From: Mageeibacillus sp. UBA1243
Lineage (GTDB): Bacteria > Bacillota > Clostridia > UBA1212
Direction of reading: 5' to 3'
DNA length: 19,174 bases
Assembly: GCA_002308595.1 (NCBI GenBank)
Contig: DBWH01000047.1
Location: forward strand, 20,021 to 39,194
Both the position numbers and the translations under genes were made by a program. Shown here in pieces: positions 7,624-14,670 of the stretch; within the stretch, counting starts at the first letter, position 1, and every line of letters begins with the position of its first letter. The notes under the pieces are model-generated. The model was not told the origin of the DNA. It saw only the letters and a list, made by a program, of their open reading frames with translations, and did not search any database.

Positions 7624-8718
7624 ATGGGCGGCGTTTTAAAAAATGAGTTTAAAAAGCTGTTTGCGCGGCCGGAGGTAACGTTTGCAGTCATTGGCGTCTG
7701 CCTGCTGCCCCTCGTCATAGGGCTTCTGTTTACTCTGTGGGAAACCCCTAACTTGTCAAAACATCAGGATCTTGACTCAAATCACTACGACAACCGCATT
7801 ATAGCCTGCCGCAACCGCCTTGACATGTCGGAAAGGGCCGCCGAAGCGGAGAATCCCGGTGATCTCGGAGATTTCGTTCCCCTCACTGACGAGGAAAAGG
7901 AGCAGCTGAAGGCCGAGATTCGGCTTTGCGAGCTTCTGAAGGAGAAGCAGGTTTTTTCAACAGTTTCCTGGCAGTACTCCCTTGTTAAACTCGCTCTTGC
8001 CGCGGGTCTTACGGATGATGCCTACCGGGCAATTTCCACGGACGACTATAATTTTTTCTATGACACAGTGATTTCTTTTGCCTCCGGCGCGAAGAAGGAT
8101 CTGCTTCAAAAGATGAAAAGCATGGACGTCTATCCGTCCTATACCGATTACAGGTACCTTTTGTTCCTCCGTATTTCCGACACTGCCGATACGCCTGAAG
8201 ACAAGCTTCTCATTTTCCGCATCGAAAACGGCATTCCCGAAAAGCCCATTGAAGGCAGCTACGGAAGTTTCACCGGTAAATTGCCGAAAATGTTGATTCT
8301 GATCACCGCCGTCTTCTGTTCTTTTGTCGCCTCATACGTCTTCGCCGAGGACAAAAAAAACAAAGTGCCCCATCCGTCGGTAATCATGCCGGGAGGGGCC
8401 AAGGTGATTGCCGCCAAGGCATTACTTCTTGTCATTCTTCTTCCGCTGACCGTCCTGGCTGCATTTGCCCTCGCCCTCTCTGCCGGAAGACTGTTTTTTG
8501 AAGGTTCTGCGCCAAAAGAGGTGTTCTTAAATGCCTCCGGCGACATAAAGCTAAAGCCTTTTTCCGAAAACGTAACCGCTCAAATTCTGAGGCTCCTTTC
8601 AATGGCCGGCGCCTCCGGGGCTGTCTCAAGTCTGTTGTCCTATTTCGCAAGAAGCGAAATTGCCGGCATCGCAGCGGGCGCCGTTTTTGCCCTGTTTTCA
8701 CTGTTCCTGAAAGTGTAA
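7624..8718 (+). CDS. Second ABC-2 type permease, shorter
   Basis: A 364-residue protein. I take the ATG at 7624 rather than the in-frame ATG at 7543, because the latter lies inside the ATPase gene and the protein from 7624 begins MGGVLKNEFKKL, matching the first permease. TM segments lie at about 18-38, 222-240, 261-285 and, less clearly, 318-362 (one or two). It carries the shared WQY motif at 116-118. It ends just after a hydrophobic segment and lacks the final membrane segment of its partner, so it is either naturally shorter or C-terminally truncated. A hairpin follows within three bases. The two permeases probably form a heterodimer. Confidence 0.85.
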   Translation: MGGVLKNEFKKLFARPEVTFAVIGVCLLPLVIGLLFTLWETPNLSKHQDLDSNHYDNRIIACRNRLDMSERAAEAENPGDLGDFVPLTDEEKEQLKAEIRLCELLKEKQVFSTVSWQYSLVKLALAAGLTDDAYRAISTDDYNFFYDTVISFASGAKKDLLQKMKSMDVYPSYTDYRYLLFLRISDTADTPEDKLLIFRIENGIPEKPIEGSYGSFTGKLPKMLILITAVFCSFVASYVFAEDKKNKVPHPSVIMPGGAKVIAAKALLLVILLPLTVLAAFALALSAGRLFFEGSAPKEVFLNASGDIKLKPFSENVTAQILRLLSMAGASGAVSSLLSYFARSEIAGIAAGAVFALFSLFLKV

Positions 8719-8720
8719 AA

Positions 8721-8742
8721 CCGGCGCTCTTTCGAGCGCCGG
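8721..8742. terminator. Bidirectional terminator hairpin
   Basis: CCGGCGCTC, loop TTTC, GAGCGCCGG: a perfect 9-bp GC-rich stem two bases after the stop of the second permease. On the minus strand it is followed by TTTTA, giving a better terminator for the minus-strand transcript of the 40-codon ORF. It separates convergent units. Confidence 0.75.
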
Positions 8743-8757
8743 CAGTCCATCAAATAA

Positions 8758-8880
8758 TTATTTGTTTATTTCTTCATTGTGTATAGCTTCAAGCTCGCTT
8801 TTGATGCGTATGAATTCAGGATCCTCCCGGTAGGGGTCGTAACATTGACGCTTAATGTCTTCCATCGTTTGTGTACTCAT
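8758..8880 (-). CDS. Small ORF, 40 residues
   Basis: ATG at 8880 to TAA at 8758 encodes a 40-residue, highly charged protein (MSTQTMEDIKRQCYDPY...ELEAIHNEEINK), predicted largely helical. It is framed by two GC hairpins: 8902-8928 upstream and the terminator at 8721-8742, 15 bases after its stop. The ribosome binding site is weak (AGG eight bases before ATG). It lies downstream of the surface-protein gene on the same strand, so readthrough would express it. It could be a real small protein or the tail of a lost gene; I recognise no family. Confidence 0.45.
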   Translation of the reverse strand: MSTQTMEDIKRQCYDPYREDPEFIRIKSELEAIHNEEINK

Positions 8881-8901
8881 GGGTCTGCCTGATGTATACA
8901 A

Positions 8902-8928
8902 GCCGGCTGAGGCGTTCCCTCAGCCGGC
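8902..8928 (-). terminator. GC-rich hairpin after the surface-protein gene
   Basis: GCCGGCTGAGG pairs with CCTCAGCCGGC, 11 bp perfect with a 5-base loop, 34 bases after the stop of the minus-strand gene. No T run follows, so it may be an attenuating or RNA-stabilising structure rather than a full terminator. Confidence 0.6.
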
Positions 8929-8962
8929 GGCAAACCATTGTTATTCGTTTTTTATCCGAAAA

Positions 8963-10795
8963 TCACGGGTTGTTATTCTTTTTGCAAGACTTTTTCCTGC
9001 AGGACAGCGGTATCGTTGCGGCAGGCCCCGCCGCGAGGACTGCAATTGCCGTCAAGGCAGTTCCGCCGCAACCCTTTTTCTGTCCGGAAGGAGCAGCGGT
9101 GGGGTCTTCCTGTTTGTCACCTGCCGTGGGCTGTCCTGCGGTTTCAACAGGGGCTGTTGTAGGATTTTCCTCAGGAGTTGGCGTCGGCTCCTCGACTGCG
9201 GGTTCGGTGGCTTCGAGCGTGGCTGACGGTTCGGCAGTCTCGGAGGGTTTTGAGGTTTCGGAGGCCTCCCCTATTTCTTCAAGCTCGCCGTACTCGATAT
9301 TGATGTCGTCAAATACGACCTCGCTTCCGGCGCCCTCAAGGTCGAAACGCAATGCGCTGATGCCCCGGAAGCTTTCCGGGTAAAGCGACATGCTGTCCTG
9401 CATCATCTCCCCGTCAAGGAAAATCACGTAGTTCTGAGTGTCCATAAAGAAGGCTGCGCCGAGGGTGACAGTTGTATCCTTTTCAAAGGAGCCGATATAT
9501 TGGTGAGTGGAGTTCATCACCGCTATCTTGCCGTTTTGAAGTGGTTCGAGCCTGATGACCATACCGCCCCTGTCGGTGCTGTCGGTGGAGGTGGCTTCCT
9601 CGGTTCTGTTGGTGACGCAAAGATCGAAGCAGCCCTTCAGGTCCTTAACTTTTACCGTAAAATAGACAAAAAGATCGGCATCAGGGTCATCCGCCGCAAG
9701 GATCATCCAGAACCGCATGTCAAGGAAGTCCTTGGCGGCAATGGCAATAACGTCGAAGCCGCTTTCGGAATCCGTGGGCATCACGTAAGACAGGGAGTTG
9801 ACGAAGGGGGCCCCGTAGGATTTCAGGAACGGAAGCTCGCCCGCATAGGAGAAAGTCTCCGATTCATCGTTGGGCTGCTGATAGTCGCTCTCCGGTGACA
9901 AATTGTCGAAATCTTCAAAGAAGCAAAAGTCATCGCCTTTAAACCGGAAGAGTTTATTGGCGTGTTCGGAGGACTGGGCTTTTGGCGTCGCCGCAAGTCT
10001 GATGTCGTCGAAATAGACCTCGTTGACGTGGGTGCTTCCCTTCTGGGACCGGGAGATGTCGTTCTCCTCTGCCCAGTCGTGGCAGTCGAATCTGATTGCA
10101 GTGATGTTCGTCATCTTGCCAATGTACTTGAACTCGCCAATGCGCTCCCCGTTGATAAAGAGCTCATATTCGTCGCTGCCGGCCGTAAAGACGGTCTCTA
10201 CGGTATACTCGGTGTCAGGGTGCAGTTCGTCCGTCACTGCAATCGACCCGCCCTCAGGGTTCACCACGTAGAGCACATCCTTTCCGGTCTCGTCGTCGGT
10301 TCCCGACGAGAAAAGGTTCCTTACGCCCCCGCCGTAATCCTCAACGTGGGTGGACTCCGGAATGCCTGCCAGAAGCACGGAAAAGCCGTAGTTTCCCAGG
10401 GTTTTATACATAAACTTGAAGGAAAAAGATATCTTGGAGCCCTCCCCCGGCGCCCCGAGACTGAGCCCGGTTATTCTCATATCGGCAACGCCGCCGTCAT
10501 AGCGCATAAGCCTCAGCGACTTCGACCCGCCAATCTTCTCCGCGCTGATAATCGCGCCGCTCCTGTCTCCGTCTCCGATGAACTCACTGAATCCGGAAGG
10601 TTTGTTTCCCTTGGCGTCGTTAAAGACGTACTCCTCTGTCGCACCGGCAGAGGCCTCAAACCCTTCAAAGTCCTGTGAATAGAACGTTCTCTCCTCCGGG
10701 CCGTCATTTTCCGCAAAAACGCATGTTCCGGAAAACGAAAACGCCGTCAGAAACGCAACAAGGATTGCCGCAAAAGCGGAAAAGCTTTTCTTCAT
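8963..10795 (-). CDS. Secreted two-module surface protein with C-terminal anchor
   Basis: A 610-residue protein from the ATG at 10795, where AAGGAG and a signal peptide (MKKS, hydrophobic 8-22, FAEN cleavage region about 28) appear; the longer open frame to 11029 has neither. Two similar beta-sandwich modules, probably LamG/concanavalin-like, cover about 38-270 and 292-503. Both open with a DF(E/D) pattern, both contain ITAIRFD/ISALRFD, and both end FDDI. Then comes a Pro/Thr/Glu-rich linker (about 510-570) suited to the cell wall, KKGCGG (573-578), a hydrophobic stretch (579-597) and a basic tail, RKKSCKK. No catalytic residues are recognised. It is divergent from the GH51 gene, which suggests polysaccharide binding at the surface, but that is inference. 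Confidence 0.85.
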   Translation of the reverse strand: MKKSFSAFAAILVAFLTAFSFSGTCVFAENDGPEERTFYSQDFEGFEASAGATEEYVFNDAKGNKPSGFSEFIGDGDRSGAIISAEKIGGSKSLRLMRYDGGVADMRITGLSLGAPGEGSKISFSFKFMYKTLGNYGFSVLLAGIPESTHVEDYGGGVRNLFSSGTDDETGKDVLYVVNPEGGSIAVTDELHPDTEYTVETVFTAGSDEYELFINGERIGEFKYIGKMTNITAIRFDCHDWAEENDISRSQKGSTHVNEVYFDDIRLAATPKAQSSEHANKLFRFKGDDFCFFEDFDNLSPESDYQQPNDESETFSYAGELPFLKSYGAPFVNSLSYVMPTDSESGFDVIAIAAKDFLDMRFWMILAADDPDADLFVYFTVKVKDLKGCFDLCVTNRTEEATSTDSTDRGGMVIRLEPLQNGKIAVMNSTHQYIGSFEKDTTVTLGAAFFMDTQNYVIFLDGEMMQDSMSLYPESFRGISALRFDLEGAGSEVVFDDINIEYGELEEIGEASETSKPSETAEPSATLEATEPAVEEPTPTPEENPTTAPVETAGQPTAGDKQEDPTAAPSGQKKGCGGTALTAIAVLAAGPAATIPLSCRKKSCKKNNNP

Positions 10796-10913
10796 AACAG
10801 ATCTCTCTCCTTTTTCATAAAGCGCCTCCCGATGGGGAGCGCACTGTAGAATCCACGCATATTTCAAGGATTGCTTTCGCTGTCCTTTAATTGCCCTGCT
10901 AAAGTCTGCGTCT

Positions 10914-10942
10914 ATCCTATCATAAAAAGGAGATGTTTTCAA
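10914..10942 (-). promoter_or_regulatory. Promoter of the surface-protein gene
   Basis: On the minus strand there is TTGAAA, a 17-base spacer and TAGGAT. The 42-bp CATTGGCG element ends 9 bases upstream of the -35, a place for an activator or repressor. Confidence 0.55.
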
Positions 10943-10950
10943 ACAATTCG

Positions 10951-10992
10951 CATTGGCGGGTATGTATGAGTATGTATGGAAACACGCCAATG
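10951..10992. repeat. CATTGGCG inverted-end element, copy 1
   Basis: It starts CATTGGCGGGTATGTATG and ends AACACGCCAATG, so its 8-bp ends are inverted repeats; GTATGTATG is duplicated inside. The same element, shorter by about 10 bases inside, lies at 14580-14611. Copy 1 is located just upstream of the surface-protein promoter. Confidence 0.75.
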
Positions 10993-11027
10993 ACTTCATG
11001 TTCGGATACATCAGGGCAGTCTCCCTC
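10985..11027 (-). pseudogene. Fragment of a sensor-lipoprotein gene
   Basis: These 43 bases match 14931-14973 of the lipoprotein gene with four differences. The minus-strand frame reads EGDCPDVSEHEVIGV against EGDYLDVSEPEIIGG. The similarity fades quickly on the GH51 side and ends at CGCCAATG on the other, exactly at the boundary of the 42-bp element. It is debris of a family member, not a functional gene. Confidence 0.7.
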
Positions 11028-11046
11028 ATAATTTACTCTAACCTTA

Positions 11047-11076
11047 TTGACTCCTGCATCCGCAGGATAATATAAT
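11047..11076 (+). promoter_or_regulatory. Promoter of the GH51 gene with palindromic spacer
   Basis: TTGACT, an 18-base spacer and TATAAT. The spacer contains the inverted repeat CCTGC-ATCC-GCAGG (11053-11066), placed so that a bound regulator would cover the promoter. The leader to the ATG at 11128 is about 45 bases. Confidence 0.65.
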
Positions 11077-11127
11077 CTCCGTTGAATACAAATATCATTC
11101 ATGAAACGGCAAGGAGTATTAGTATTA

Positions 11128-12894
11128 ATGAACACCGTAAAAATCAAACCCGGTCTCCCCGGGAGAGCGTTTGAGAACAATATTTTCGGTATTAATGCAG
11201 AGATTACACGTAAGGGTTATTTTGGCGGTCTCCTTGCACAGATGCTTAACAACCGCAAGCTGTTTTCCGGAAGCAGCGCACCCGCAGGCTGGGAGTGTGA
11301 AAGCTTTGAATACGTCACGGACAAGGCTGAAGAAAGTCTTTGCCGGAGCAACTTTGTCATTCTCAGGAATGGCACCATGAAACAGACGTCGGCCGTTATT
11401 GCCATGACGTCCGGCGAAAAGTACGAAGCCAAAGTGTGGGTCAGAGCACTCACAGGAAAGGCAGCTGTAGAGTTCGGTCCCGAAGGGCTTGCGAGAAAGT
11501 TTGATATCACCGCAAACGGAGAAAAATACGTTGAATTATCGTTCGAATTCCAAGGTTCAGACACGGACAACGGAACTTTTGTTATAAGAGCAGAAGGCGA
11601 CGTTATTGTTTTCGAAGCTTCACTTATGCCGTCCGACAATTTTTACGGTATGAGGCGCGACGTGATTGCTGCGTTGAAATATATTGGTCCCACTTCGGTC
11701 CGCTACCCCGGCGGATGCGCCTCCGACCATTTCGAATGGCGTGAATCGCTGAAAGCGCCAGAATTCAGGCGGTCCGCTGAAGCCAGAGAAAAAGCCTGGC
11801 TCCTCTTCCTTAACTCATACGACCAGGACTGCCTTGACGTAGGCATCAATGAATTCATAATGCTCTGCAGGGAGATTGGCGCGGAGCCGGAATTCACAGT
11901 GAGCATTCTCCTGTCGGACGGAGAGGACGCCTCAAAGCTCATGGAGTATTGCAACGGGGATGAGTCCACCGAGTACGGCGCCATCAGACAGTCCCTCGGC
12001 TTCGACAAGTTCAACATAAAGTATTGGTTCATCGGCAACGAAGTATACTTCTTCGGCTTTGAGTATCGGGATGACGGTGCCTTGGCGGCAAGGCGCACAA
12101 ACGAGCTTGTGCACGCAATGAAACGTGTCGACAATACTATCGTTCCAATTCTCGGTCTCACATGGGGTGCGGATCTTCACAAATGGAACTACGATTTTGT
12201 GTCAAATATCGATTTTGATTATGAGTACGTTTCGTTCCACGACTACATAGGCATTCTGCCCGATCCGACGCAAGGGAAAAACGGACTTGCAACCCTCGAG
12301 ATGGTCGAGGATCTCTTCAGCGACGGAGAAAGCTGTGGACTGAACTTTTACAAAAACGCACTGTACCCCGACCGCTTCTCCGATATCAAAGTTTGTGTAG
12401 ACGAATGGAACTACAACTGGGGCCAGGGCTCAAACAACGGGCTGTTTCTGTCTAACGCACTTCAGTTCCAGTTCTTTGCCAAAAGCGCCGCCAAGTACCA
12501 CGTCGTGCGGGCTGAGTTTTTCATGCCTGTAAACGAAGGCATGATTTTCGTCAACGGCAACGTCTGCAAAATCGAAAGTACAGGCGAACTGTTCAAGCTG
12601 ATGGCAAGTCACAAAGGCGGCAGGATTGTTGAATGCGAAACAGAGTCAAAAGATATTGACGTATTGTGCACTCGCCAAGGCGAAAAGCTCTTCATGTCCG
12701 TCGTAAACCGCCGCTCCGAGCCCTTCAAACTCGAAATTGAAGGATACAAGGCGGTGACTGTTGCGCAGATAAAAACCGGAGAGTATTCCTTCGACAGCAA
12801 CGATTTTGAAGTTACCGGGCCGGAGGCTTCTGAAATCGCAGAATTAAGCGGCCACAGCGTATTGTTCGTCGACTTAGAAAGAGACAGGTTCTGA
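11128..12894 (+). CDS. GH51 alpha-L-arabinofuranosidase
   Basis: A 588-residue glycoside hydrolase expected to release terminal arabinofuranosyl groups from arabinan or arabinoxylan oligosaccharides. I choose the ATG at 11128, 11 bases after AAGGAG; the ATG at 11101 has no such site. Family marks are RYPGG (192-196) at the start of the barrel, the acid/base region IGNE with E305, H371 in SFHDY, and the nucleophile region VDEWNY with E426. A beta domain at about 55-180 before the barrel may be a carbohydrate-binding insert, and a C-terminal beta domain ends the protein. There is no signal peptide, so it acts in the cytoplasm on imported oligosaccharides, as most GH51 enzymes do. No sugar transporter gene is adjacent. 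The exact substrate is not readable. Confidence 0.92.
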   Translation: MNTVKIKPGLPGRAFENNIFGINAEITRKGYFGGLLAQMLNNRKLFSGSSAPAGWECESFEYVTDKAEESLCRSNFVILRNGTMKQTSAVIAMTSGEKYEAKVWVRALTGKAAVEFGPEGLARKFDITANGEKYVELSFEFQGSDTDNGTFVIRAEGDVIVFEASLMPSDNFYGMRRDVIAALKYIGPTSVRYPGGCASDHFEWRESLKAPEFRRSAEAREKAWLLFLNSYDQDCLDVGINEFIMLCREIGAEPEFTVSILLSDGEDASKLMEYCNGDESTEYGAIRQSLGFDKFNIKYWFIGNEVYFFGFEYRDDGALAARRTNELVHAMKRVDNTIVPILGLTWGADLHKWNYDFVSNIDFDYEYVSFHDYIGILPDPTQGKNGLATLEMVEDLFSDGESCGLNFYKNALYPDRFSDIKVCVDEWNYNWGQGSNNGLFLSNALQFQFFAKSAAKYHVVRAEFFMPVNEGMIFVNGNVCKIESTGELFKLMASHKGGRIVECETESKDIDVLCTRQGEKLFMSVVNRRSEPFKLEIEGYKAVTVAQIKTGEYSFDSNDFEVTGPEASEIAELSGHSVLFVDLERDRF

Positions 12895-12918
12895 TTGGTT
12901 AACCCAACTATAAATTTC

Positions 12919-12937
12919 GGTAAAAACCCTTTTTACC
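12919..12937. terminator. Convergent terminator hairpin
   Basis: GGTAAAAA, CCC, TTTTTACC: a perfect 8-bp stem followed on the plus strand by TTTT. It lies 25 bases after the GH51 stop and overlaps the stop codon of the minus-strand sensor gene. The stem is AT-rich and modest in strength. Confidence 0.55.
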
Positions 12938-14027
12938 TTTTAAATCCGAAAGAGAGGATTTCCTCCACGGAAAAGGGGTGATCCGCGTTGCTTGAAGTGA
13001 GGATCCACTTGACGTCTCCTTCAAAATAGAACACCCTGATTATGTAGCGGACATTTGACATAGCCGCAGCAGTCCCCGCATTTTCAGCCGTCTCAGGGCT
13101 TGGAGTTTCTGCAGGGAGAGCAGTACCGGAAGTATCTCTTACCGGCTCGGGGGAAGGCGTAGGCTCTAACGTATTATTTCTGTATATGTACTCCTCAAAA
13201 ACGAACACGTTTTTCATAGGCTCGTATATGCTCAGCTTCTTTACCTTGTCCGTGTTTCCGGCGGTCCCGATACGCACCGTCTTCAGGTCAGATGACGTCG
13301 CGGGCTCACCGTAAGTGAAGACGCTGTCTTCGGCAACAATCCCATCCAGGTAGTCCTTCATATCAAAATCATTGACGAAATCACTGTCCCCGGCTTGCCA
13401 AAAAAGCCGCACGACGGTTTTGTCTTTATCGACAAGGACCGCACTGTACGAGCTTCCGTGCCAGTATATTTTCTGCAGTGTATACTCCTCCGGAAAAAAA
13501 GGCCTCGCCGGATTGTCGATATCAAAAAGAATAACACCGTTTTCGTTCTTCTCAAATTCCCGCTGCATCCTGGCGATCTCGCCCTTCGTAAAGCTGCCCG
13601 TTCTGATCTTCGTTATCAGCTCATCCAGGGAATCAAAGGTCCAGGGCGAGGAGGAAATCAGTATAGGCGACGTTTCCTTAAACTTTTCGTCATTGACGCT
13701 GATGCTCCACTGGCCGTCGATACGCAGCAGCGTGACGTCCTCAAACACCAACGTCTTATCGCTTCTGTCCTCTTCCTCCTCGGAGCTTCTTACCGCGGGC
13801 GGAACGAACACCGCCGCCAATACCATCGCGGCAATGACAACGCACGCCGCCGCGACAGACAGTGCTACCCCAACATGCCTCTTAAAAAAGGGGCTCCGCA
13901 TTGGCATCTCATTCTCCGAATGCCCCGAATTCTCCGCTTTTTCCGCATTTTCAGTTCTCTTAAGCGAGCTCTCTATATGTTCCTCGTCCACCTTCGACAA
14001 AGCGTCAAACAACCTCGTTTTGCCCAT
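12933..14027 (-). CDS. Single-pass membrane sensor, probable anti-sigma partner
   Basis: A 364-residue protein with a cytoplasmic N-terminus of about 50 charged residues, one TM segment (about 51-77) and an extracellular domain (about 95-285 plus the final 40 residues). The domain is interrupted by a Pro/Thr-rich insert (about 287-322, EPTPSPEPV). The extracellular part is clearly homologous to the lipoprotein at 14671-15519: FDSLDELITKIRTGSFT, NENGVILFDIDNP, FPEEYTLQ and a final VEEIL. The ATG follows GAGGTGC and overlaps the end of the upstream regulator by 23 bases, the usual sign of a translationally coupled regulator and partner. By position it should bind or restrain the XRE-sigma protein; that is inference. 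The family is not one I can name. Confidence 0.85.
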   Translation of the reverse strand: MGKTRLFDALSKVDEEHIESSLKRTENAEKAENSGHSENEMPMRSPFFKRHVGVALSVAAACVVIAAMVLAAVFVPPAVRSSEEEEDRSDKTLVFEDVTLLRIDGQWSISVNDEKFKETSPILISSSPWTFDSLDELITKIRTGSFTKGEIARMQREFEKNENGVILFDIDNPARPFFPEEYTLQKIYWHGSSYSAVLVDKDKTVVRLFWQAGDSDFVNDFDMKDYLDGIVAEDSVFTYGEPATSSDLKTVRIGTAGNTDKVKKLSIYEPMKNVFVFEEYIYRNNTLEPTPSPEPVRDTSGTALPAETPSPETAENAGTAAAMSNVRYIIRVFYFEGDVKWILTSSNADHPFSVEEILSFGFKR

Positions 14028-14469
14028 TTTGCACCTCTTTCAGATACTTTTTCAGCTTCCGCCTGGTCCTGGAAAGAATGGTCCTCACGTGATTCTCCCC
14101 GAGCCTATAGTCTGCGGCAATCTCCTTGACGGACCGCAGGAAATAATACCTGCGCATAAAAATGTCCGCCTCGTCCCTCCGCAAAAGCCTCAGAAAACCG
14201 TTAAGAACGCCGCTAAGATCGTCATCCGGAAAATCTTCGGGCAGGCACCCCTCCAGGTCCTCCAGCATCAGTTCGTTCCTGTCGACAATGCTGTCCGCCG
14301 TCACGCCCAGAGCCGCCGCCAGCGCTTCGATCATCGCCCAGTCCGGCCGCCTCTTGCCCGTCTCCCACTTCGACACAAGATCGTTCGAGACAAAAAGCCT
14401 CCCGGCAAGCTCCTCCTGCGACATATTCGCGCCGACTCTCAGCCCGGCAATCCTTTTTCCCAGATCCAC
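14005..14469 (-). CDS. XRE helix-turn-helix fused to sigma-70 region 4
   Basis: A 154-residue cytoplasmic DNA-binding protein. Residues 3-60 are a typical XRE/Cro HTH (SQEELAGRLFVSNDLVSKWETGKRRPDW). After an acidic linker (about 68-85), residues 93-147 form a sigma-70 region 4 HTH (FMRRYYFLRSVKEIAADYRLGENHVRTILSRTRRKL, of which region 4.2 is the second half). Regions 2 and 3 are absent, so it is unlikely to be a complete sigma factor; it may be a repressor or activator using region 4 to contact DNA or polymerase. The GTG start is set by GAGGAG about seven bases upstream. The next gene overlaps it and encodes a membrane sensor. Its promoter sits in CATTGGCG repeats, possibly its own operators. 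Confidence 0.88.
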   Translation of the reverse strand: MDLGKRIAGLRVGANMSQEELAGRLFVSNDLVSKWETGKRRPDWAMIEALAAALGVTADSIVDRNELMLEDLEGCLPEDFPDDDLSGVLNGFLRLLRRDEADIFMRRYYFLRSVKEIAADYRLGENHVRTILSRTRRKLKKYLKEVQNGQNEVV

Positions 14470-14517
14470 GAAAGCTCTCCTCTAACCAAAATTGTAAGTT
14501 TCCGCACGTGCAAGGTT

Positions 14518-14546
14518 ATTGTAAACTATTATCGGATTCTCGCCAA
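14518..14546 (-). promoter_or_regulatory. Promoter of the XRE-sigma4 gene
   Basis: On the minus strand there is TTGGCG, a 17-base spacer and TACAAT. The -35 hexamer is part of a CATTGGCG box, one of four in 85 bases. The leader is about 40 bases. Confidence 0.55.
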
Positions 14547-14625
14547 TGGACAAAACGCAACCGTGAACGATTCGTTCTGCATTGGCGGGTATGTATGGGA
14601 ACACGCCAATGTCTTGTCATTGGCG
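14541..14625. repeat. Four alternating CGCCAATG/CATTGGCG boxes, including element copy 2
   Basis: CGCCAATG at 14541, CATTGGCG at 14580, CGCCAATG at 14604 and CATTGGCG at 14618. The middle pair encloses GGTATGTATG and forms the second copy of the element at 10951-10992. The last pair is a palindrome with a 6-base centre. A further GC palindrome, CGGCGCCG, follows directly. The cluster lies upstream of the XRE-sigma4 gene and beyond the lipoprotein stop. Confidence 0.75.
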
Positions 14626-14670
14626 CGGCGCCGAAAAACCCGAGTTCCTGGTTCTATGATATTAAAACTG

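Larger units (their letters stand above)
10796..11127. other. Divergent regulatory region between surface protein and GH51
   Basis: This 332-base stretch has no intact gene. It contains a promoter for each divergent gene (10914-10942 minus, 11047-11076 plus), a 42-bp element with inverted CATTGGCG ends (10951-10992), and a fragment of a sensor-lipoprotein gene (10985-11027). The minus-strand leader is about 110 bases, without a clear riboswitch. Confidence 0.7.

Noticed and set aside
6443..7696. Further CATTGGCG words in the ABC operon
   Set aside because: They encode Ile-Gly pairs in membrane or P-loop segments, so codon use explains them; only intergenic clusters were kept.
7302..7718. 138-codon minus-strand ORF
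   Set aside because: Antisense to the ABC ATPase signature and Walker B region.
8871..9383. 170-codon plus-strand ORF, Ser/Val/Gly-rich
   Set aside because: Its composition is the reverse reading of the Pro/Thr/Glu linker of the surface protein.
9962..10678. 238-codon plus-strand ORF
   Set aside because: Antisense shadow of the surface-protein gene, Arg/Gly/Val-rich and without a ribosome binding site.
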